This document shows, piece by piece, positions 54,501 through 63,500 of a DNA stretch of 64,000 nt (the stretch's first letter is position 1; the number at the start of each line of letters is the position of its first letter). The position numbers were made by a program, and so were the translations under genes. The notes beneath the pieces were generated by a model. It worked only from the letters and a program-made list of their open reading frames with translations. It had not been told where the DNA came from and did not search any database. Source of the stretch: Protonemura montana (Eukaryota; Arthropoda; Insecta; Plecoptera; Nemouridae); contig OX387604.1 of assembly GCA_947568835.1 (NCBI GenBank), positions 1,758,001 to 1,822,000 of the forward strand, read 5' to 3'.

Positions 54501-57500
54501 CGCCAGACCCCGAGGGTTTCGAGTTGGCGGCAGAGTTGGCGGAAATCCAGCAGCGTGCAGCAGACCTGGCTGAACAGGTGAGCGGCGCTGCGGATCGAAT
54601 GGATGACGCCCGTGCACTGCAACAAAGCCAGGCTCACGCTGTCCAACAATACATGACGCTGCTGGCCAAAATCCAACTGTGGATGGATGCTGCTCATAGT
54701 ACTTTGGAAAAACCATTGCCAGCTAACCACGAACAAATCGAGCTGCTCTTAGATGCTATTTCCTCCCATAAGGTAAGAACCAATAATATCGATCAGCTAT
54801 TGCCATCGAGTCATTAGAGATACTTTATTGCATTGAAGAATTTGTACTTATTTAAATTGAGATAGATTGCACTGATGTTGAGGGCCAGTCTTGAGCTTTT
54901 CATTGTGTTTGGCAGGCCACACAACAGGAATTAAATGAGCGCAATTTTGAGCTGGCCGAGTTAAGTTCGGCACTTGAAGCGATGGACCAGCGCGCCAGCA
55001 GTGAGCTACATTCGAAGCTGGAAGATCTAGACACTGCAATAAAGCCGCTTCCCACCGCACTGCAGCTGCGTATCTGCCAGCTTGAGGCAAGTGCTGGGTG
55101 TATTACATCAGCAGCAGCTGGATCTCACATTTTCACATCCTGCTGCATTCTAATACAATTGGTGTTGATTGATAACTTTGATTTTGGTTTCAGGAAATAC
55201 TAGCAAAGAAATTAGCAGATGAAGCTAAAGTAGCAGCTGAAGCTAAAGCAGCAGCTGAAGCTAAAGCAGCAGCTGAAGCTAAAGCAGCAGCTGAAGCTAA
55301 AGCAGCAGCTGAAGCTAAAGCAGCAGCTGAAGCTAAAGCAGCAGCTGAAGCTAAAGCAGCAGCTGAAGCTAAAGCAGCAGCTGAAGCTAAAGCAGCAGCT
55401 GAAGCTAAAGCAGCAGCTGAAGCTAAAGCAGCAGCTGAAGCTAAAGCAGCAGCTGAAGCTAAAGCAGCAGCTGAAGCTAAAGCAGCAGCTGAAGCTAAAG
55501 CAGCAGCTGAAGCTAAAGCAGCAGCTGAAGCTAAAGCAGCAGCTGAAGCTAAAGCAGCAGCTGAAGCTAAAGCAGCAGCTGAAGCTAAAGCAGCAGCTGA
55601 AGCTAAAGCAGCAGCTGAAGCTAAAGCAGCAGCTGAAGCTAAAGCAGCAGCTGAAGCTAAAGCAGCAGCTGAAGCTAAAGTAGCAGCTGAAGCTAAAGCA
55701 GCAGCTGAAGCTAAAGCAGCAGCTGAAGCTAAAGCAGCAGCTGAAGCTAAAGCAGCAGCTGAAGCTAAAGCAGCAGATGAAGCTAAAGCAGCAGCTGAAG
55801 CTAAAGCAGCAGATGAAGCTAAAGCAGCAGCTGAAGCTAAAGCAGCAGATGAAGCTAAAGCAGCAGCTGAAGCTAAAGTAGCAGCTGAAGCTAAAGTTGA
55901 GGTAAAAGCTGTGACGAAGACTACAGCTCAAGCCAAAGCAGAAGCAAAACCAGAAACTGAGACTGAAGTATCGTCAGAGGTTAAAGCTGTAACTGAAGAG
56001 AAAGAAGTTGAAAGTGCAGCCAAATCAGAAACCAAAGCAGAGTCTGAAGAAGGTTTCCCAGATGCTCGGCCTGTAACTTTTGACGCCACCTACGTCTTGG
56101 AAAAGTTGCTTGACTCAGTTCAGGAGTTGAGCCTGGATGGGGATGACACTATCGAGTCTAACGCGTCCCCCATTCCCGACGAAGAGGCGCCGGTGGAAGA
56201 AGTGGCGCCTGTCGAGATTGGCACGCAGACCTCCCCAGAGGGGCCCTTGGGCACTCACGTGCAGACTGGACCTTCATTAGACATGCCAGACTGGTCACAA
56301 CAAGACGTGCTGGAGGTTTACACTAAGGCAGAGCAAACCGGTAACAACGAGTTGGTGGTCCAAGTAAAGTATGCAGAAGGCATGACAGTGCCAGATGCTG
56401 CCAAAGTGGAGGTGATAGTTGGCAGTGCCATAAACTCAGGCCATCCCATGCTGGTCAGACAGTTGTGCACTGAAGAAGCTACTTCTCAAGAAGAACCCAC
56501 CCTCTCCCATCACACTGCTCACTCTGGGAAAGCCAACCTCTCTGAATTGGGGAGCATATCAGTCGTGAAATCCAGCAAGAGCCAAGGTAAGAAGGGTAAA
56601 TCAAAAGGAAGTCATGAGCTTGCTGATGTTAGTGAAGCAGCACCACTGCTATCAACGCCTTCCAACCAAAGGACCTCACCCGATAAAGAAACAAGCCACA
56701 ACACATCGCGTTCCAAGTCCTCGAAACCCAAAGGGAAGACAAGTAAGAGCAAACAGCGTGCAGAGAGTCCAGTAATAACACCTGGCCAAGAGTTGTCTCC
56801 TGAGATCAACGTTTCCCCGACGAGAGAAGGATCAAGTACCCTTATAGCCAACAATGCACCGATCCAGACTGATCCACTTGCTCCAGTTTCCAATGAAACC
56901 GAAAATACGCACCCAGTCCTCCATTCCGTAACCTCTGACATATTACATTCCAGTAGCAGTCCAAAGGAAATGGCTCCCTCTGAAAATCTTACTAAAAGTT
57001 TTTCCTCAAAAACCAAAGGTAAATCTAAAAGGAAGCAGAAAATATCACCAAATAGCAGCTCTGACAAGCTCAACCAAGGGCTGCAAACCTCGCCACTCAT
57101 CTCTTCGGCAAGTGCCGAGCCAGACGAAAAAATCCTGTCCGAGAGCAGCGGAGAAAATCTGAGTGGAGAATCTCCAAAGCCAGCAAATGACGAGCTCAAC
57201 GGAGGGCCTGATGCGGACGGTGAATTGTCTTTGGAAACGACTCTGGCAGAGTCGACAGAGTTGCTTGTGACGGGCAGTGAATCATCCGACACCACAAAGC
57301 GCACCGAACAGGAGCTGGTGGTTTTCTATGAGAGCTCGAGTCTTGATGATCCGCTCGAACCTGGAAAGAGCTCACCACTTGTACTCACCTCTAAAAGAAA
57401 GAGCAAGAAGAAACAGAAGCAGCAAGCCGACGTGACCAACAAAACTCCAGGATCGGCAAAACCATCTTCAGGCTCTCCAGATGAAGTCTCAGAACATAAG

Positions 57501-60500
57501 AGCTTCGAAAAGGATAACGCAGGCAAGGATCCAAAAGTAGAGTCTGATCGTAGGACCAGAAAAAGAAAGCACGATCTCAAGACCAGCAGTCAGGTAGAAG
57601 GTGTTGAAACAAAACCATTCCATGCACAATCAACCAATGTTGAGGAGAGCGCTATCCCTGTGACTACCACAAGCATTCCGCAGAACTTACTAATTGCAGA
57701 GGAGGTTACCATTATTAGAGTGGCTGACACACCCAAAGTTGTCGACCTTGGCATTGATGAAATTTCTAGAGATGACACTGATGCTAGGACAATTGTTGCT
57801 GATGTAAGGCCAGCCGACAGAGTTACTTTAACTGAGTTAGCTGTGGTAGACCAAAATACTATAGTTTCTTCAGAAGAGGTTTCTAAAACCCAGCCCTTCA
57901 ACGAGTCCACAGACAAAGAAAAACTAATGAGGAAACAAGAAAAAATTGCTCTAGCTGGTACGGCAGACGCTGCTTCTTCAAACACTATAACAAATGTCCA
58001 GATATCTTCTGAAAAGAAAGAAAGGGATGTTCAGGAACAAGTAACACAGACCAGTCCTGTTTGTAAGCCAGTAAGTAAGGAGAGGGGTGAGAAAAAAAAT
58101 AAACAGAAGCAAGCCCAAGGGCGAAGAACTGAAATCAGCCCAGTGTTGAAAGTTTCACATGAAGAAGTTACACAAACCAGCCCCGTGTTGAAGGTTTCAT
58201 ATGAAGAGATAACACAAACCAGCCCAGTGTTGAAGGTTTCATATGAAGAGGTAACACAAACCAGCCCCGTGTTGAAGGTTTCACATGAAGAGGTAACACA
58301 AACCAGCCCAGTGTTGAAGGTTTCATATGAAGAGGTAACACAAACCAGCCCCGTGTTGAAGGTTTCACATGAAGAGATAACACAAACCAGCCCCGTGTTG
58401 AAGGTTTCATATGAAGAGGTAACACAAACCAGCCCAGTGTTGAAGGTTTCATATGAAGAGGTAACACAAACCAGCCCCGTGTTGAAGGTTTCATATGAAG
58501 AGATAACACAAACCAGCCCAGTGTTGAAGGTTTCATATGAAGAGGTAACACAAACCAGCCCCGTGTTGAAGGTTTCATATGAAGAGATAACACAAACCAG
58601 CCCAGTGTTGAAGGTTTCATATGAAGAGGTAACACAAACCAGCCCCGTGTTGAAGGTTTCACATGAAGAGGTAACACAAACCAGCCCCGTGTTGAAGGTT
58701 TCATATGAAGAGGTAACACAAACCAGCCCAGTGTTGAAGGTTTCATATGAAGAGGTAACACAAACCAGCCCAGTGTTGAAGGTTTCACATGAAGAGAAAA
58801 CACAAACCAGCCCCGTGTTGAAGGTTTCACATGAAGAGATAACACAAACCAGCCCCGTGTTGAAGGTTTCAAAGGAAGAAGTTACCAACTCCAGTGTTAC
58901 TAAACAGATGAATGAACCAGTTGCCACAAAAAGAGGTAAGAAAAAGCGTGTTCAGCTACCTCCTCTAGATGCCAGCCAGAAGAGCCCTTCACCATCCCAG
59001 AGTTCTCCAAAAGTAACAGAAGAAAAGTCAGACCAAATGGTAGAAGAATCAAACATAGTCTTTGAAAGCATTGGTGCAGTCGACCAGTCCACCAGTCCAC
59101 CAATGACGATTTCTGAAAGCTTTTCTTTGTCACCTAGCAGCGAATCTTTGGAAGTGGAGGTTGAAGCATCGATTACATTCCCAGGTGAATCGAGTGCACA
59201 TGAGTCACATGCCTTCTTGTCTGCAGAGCGTGGCGCAAGCCAACCTCACCAAGTGGATGTGTTTGTCTCAAAGAAAGCTGAGACAAGTGCTCAAGGCCCT
59301 GACTACACTGTGCACGTAGATATTGACTTGCATGCTGATCGGCAGAAGCCACAGGCAAAGAGTCGTAAAGGCAAGGACAAGAAGAAGCCGATAAGGAGGG
59401 ACACCGCCCAAATCAGAGTGGTGGAAGATCTAGGCGAGACAGGGGAGATCAAGAGCTCAGTGGAAGCAGCAATCGAAGAGTTGCAAGCAGTGAAAACCTC
59501 AGGAACAAAAGAGGAAGAGATGCAATTGGTGACACCTGCCGAGCAAGTGAACCTGATCGGCATTGCAGCACCCGTACCAGGCCAGCCTGTACGCCTCGGA
59601 GAGCATTCGCCAGGTCCGCCTGGCCCCCAAGCTCTGTCCCCAACACAACATGACAAAACACGGCCTTCGGAAATGTCACCGAGCATCTCCGTCGAATTTG
59701 TTGACAAACCTGCACTCGAATGGAAAAACGCTAACAACATTTTGACAGATCGTGTCCGTAACTTGCACAACAGCAATGTTACCAGCAAATTGTCGAGCTT
59801 CCTTTATCTCACTTCGCTCCAAAGCTCAGTAACAATGTTGACCAGCGAAGAACAACGAGCTCAGCTAGACCAAAACATTGGCCAGCTAAACGTAGCCCTG
59901 GACTGTAAGGACCCGGTAGCAATTCGCACTCGTTTTCTCACACTGATCGAATCCCTGTCATCGTGGCTGCACACCATCGAATGCCAAGTTCACATCAGAA
60001 GACAGCTGAGTGACGAAGCTCCATCCCAAGATATCGTCAACGCCCTAGAGGATCTAAAATTCGAGGTAGAACAAGTGGAGCGCGGCATCACAATGCTAGA
60101 TGCTGCTCTAGTCGTAGTTTGCAAAGTATGCAATGAAGAAGAAGCTCGTAACATGCGCGATAGTGTGGACTGCCTAGAGAATCAGGAGACAGCTGTCGCT
60201 AAGCTGGCTAGGGAATGTCACGAGCAAGCGAATCTTGACCTGAGCCGCTGGGAGGAATTCCTGAATGGTGTCAACAACATCGGAGTTCTCGTCGAGGAAC
60301 TTCGCCGAGACTTGAAGGCAGTCTTGGAGTCTGACTCTTCATCGGCCAGTAAGCTTGAACAACTGGACCAGGTTGAGGCGTCCAACAGATGCCATATGCT
60401 CAAGACTTGCCTACTGCTGTCGACTGCCGGAGGACTGGCGCGAGATTTCCCAGCACACGAAATTCCACAAGAAACGTATCAAGCTCACAATACGACCAGA

Positions 60501-63500
60501 TGGATCGAACATACCATTGGTCTTGAACGAGAAAGACTGTTGCAGCTCCTCTCATTGGCTGACGAATACGAACAGACCCTGCAAGACTTTGCCCAGATCA
60601 TTGTGATTGCCGAAGCAATGGTGGACACTCCCATCGCAGTCTCTAGCTTTGAACATCTTCAAGAAGAAATGCAGAAGCAACGGAAGTTCTTTGTGAACCT
60701 AAGCCACTGCCGAGGCATCTTAGAATCTTTAGAAGGCAACCTTGATGCGGAAATGCAGGCGCGGCACTGCCAATTGCACAGACAGCTGCACGAAAAGGCG
60801 TCAAACATTCTCGACGGCGCTGCCGGCCGCGCACAGCTGATGGCATCGGCTGCGTCTCGGTGGACACTGCTTCGACAGGGCATGAAGGAGGAGCAACAGT
60901 GGATGCAGGTAGCTCATCAACGAGTGCCACACCTGTCCAGCGTGACTTCGGCTGACTACAACCAGTACATCTCACTCTACCAGGTAAGCCTGGCCACCCA
61001 CTTACTACACACTATCCCCGTGTTCATGCTACAATTTTTCTTTTTACCGACAATATTTAGTCAATTTTGGCTCTTTTTATTAGATCTATCAGAACTGATT
61101 TCTTGTTAAAAATCCTTACTTCAGCAAAGATATTTTTCCATATGAAAGATATTGAAATGGTATTTCAGACTTGTCCTGTAGGTATTTATGATTTCACTGT
61201 TAACACCCACTACATAGATATGTTTATGAGCCATAACTAGAACTGCATTTGAATTATGCTTTCAATGCCACTAAAAATAGATGCAAAAACTCCCTGTGCT
61301 AATTTTTATTTGGTTATTAATCACTTCCAAAAATAATAGTATCTGTGACCAGCCATGTGAACTTATTCGATGTAGATTTGATTGGTTGATTATCACAAAA
61401 CAAAAATAATTAAAGGGCAATGTAAAGGGCAATTTAATATAGAAGACTTGTGTTTGATAAAAGATAAGCATATTTCCAACAAATTGTGTATTCTATCATC
61501 TCAGTCGCTTTCTGCGGATGTGGCGGTCCATGGCACGCGAACCTCACAACTCCTTGCGCTGTCTGCGCGTCTGCGCGAGCTCGTGACCTGCGCCGATCTA
61601 GACGTTGCTTACGACCAGCATTCAGCTGTCGTCACGAACCTTCAAAGCACGGTTGACGATGATCTCTGCCGCCTCCTCGCTTTCCGAGAGTCTTGGACCA
61701 TCTATGATGCTCTCACTGACAAGCTAGATACTTGGCTGCGTGGAGCTGAGAAAGAACTTGATTCTATGGACATTCAATCTGATCCACCTGCATCTAACAT
61801 GAGAAACTTCTGGGTGAGTGGTTATTGCATTCTTTACAGAATAGTATCCCACCTGTGAAAATGTTTCAATTCATTATATTTCTTGACTGGCTGTATAGCT
61901 GGCTGTAAAGTCGATCATGCCATCGGCCTCTTCTATGACCTTAATAAAGCGTTCGACACCATTGACCACAGCCTACTCCTCCACAAGCTACACCACATAG
62001 GCATCCGTGGCACTGCCAAAAAATGGGTCGCATCCTTCCTCTCGAACCGCTCCCAAGTAGTCCAAATCAACGCCCCATCTCCAGACCAGCCCCCCGTTCT
62101 TTCCACCCCACTCATAACCAATCAAGGAGTCCCTCAAGGCTCGGTCCTTTCCCCTCTTCTCTTCCTCCTATATGTGAACGACCTTTCTCACCTAATTACA
62201 CAAGGCACACTCTTCCAATTTGCCGACGACACAAACCACCTTATCACCATCCGTAAATCCCAGACAGTTACCACCCTCTCGAAAATTGCCAGCTCCCAAA
62301 CCTCAATTATCTCAAATTATTGCCTAAACAACCATCTAGCACTACAACCAACCAAATCCTCCCTCATAAATTTCCAGACTAAATCCAATCCCCCCGACTC
62401 CTCACCCCTAATCAGAGTAAATGACCATACAATCCCCACGACCCTCTCAACCAAATTCCTTGGCCTCTACATAACACCCACCCTAGACTGGTCCCTCCAC
62501 ATCCAAAAATCCCTCTCTAAAATCAAAAGCACCTGCTACCTACTGCGCCGTCTTAAACGAATTGTCAACCCCAATACCCTAAAACTAGTATACCACGCCC
62601 ACCTCCACTCCCACCTCTCATACGGCATCCTCTTCTGGGGAACATCCCCACAGGACAAAAGAATCTTCATTGCCCAGAAGCAGGCAGTTTGCATCATAGC
62701 CGGCATCTCCCGCCGAAAGACATGCAAGCCCCGTTTCACCACCCATAAAATCTTAACCCTCACCTGCACCCTCATTCAAATAGCCAGCACCCTTGTCCGA
62801 ACCCATCCCCACCTCTTCCCCCTCAACTCCTCTATCCACACCCATGAAACCAGAAGTAGAAAAGAAATCCGGACCATCCCACATCCCTCTTCACACATAG
62901 TCCCCCCCACATCTGTGAAAAAATTTAGAACCACCTCCCGACCCATATCAAAGAATCCTCCAAACGTAGCTCCTTCGATTCAAACCTTCGTAACTTCCTT
63001 CTCCAAAACCCTTTCTACAGCCTCGAAGAATACCTCACCACAACATCTCACCAACCATCTCTCCTATAACTCAAAATTCTCCGAACCCTCCCCCATAATC
63101 ATGACCTGTTGGCCTGCATGACCTGCTAATTACTATTGTCACTTTATTGTTAACAAGCTATCGTAAAAAGCAAATACAAATACTATGTACTTGTTTGCCA
63201 CTTCAAATAAATTTAAAAAAAAAGAAGGATATTCCCAAATTAGTCTAGAATGATATCTCTTTATGAAAATAATGTGACTGTAAGTTCGTCTGTTCATAAG
63301 GTTTTTACAGTTTTTGAGATATTTTCTTCAAACTTTGGGAGTGTTTTTTAAAGAGGGAACATTCCATTGTAAGGGTTTTAACATTATCAGAATAATTTTG
63401 GGTCATTTTAGGCAATTGGAATTAGTATTGCTTCCATTCAGCAAAATATGGGTCCTCGAAGTAACTTTCATAATAAATAGGGGCGATCAGTAAGACATCA

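Noticed and set aside
55212..55931. Minus-strand frame of repeated SCCFSF
   Set aside because: Shadow of the AEAKAA array.
58031..58927. Minus-strand frames of [18 protein letters not shown] repeats
   Set aside because: Shadow of the 42-bp TQT array; the sense frame runs into genuine spectrin repeats.
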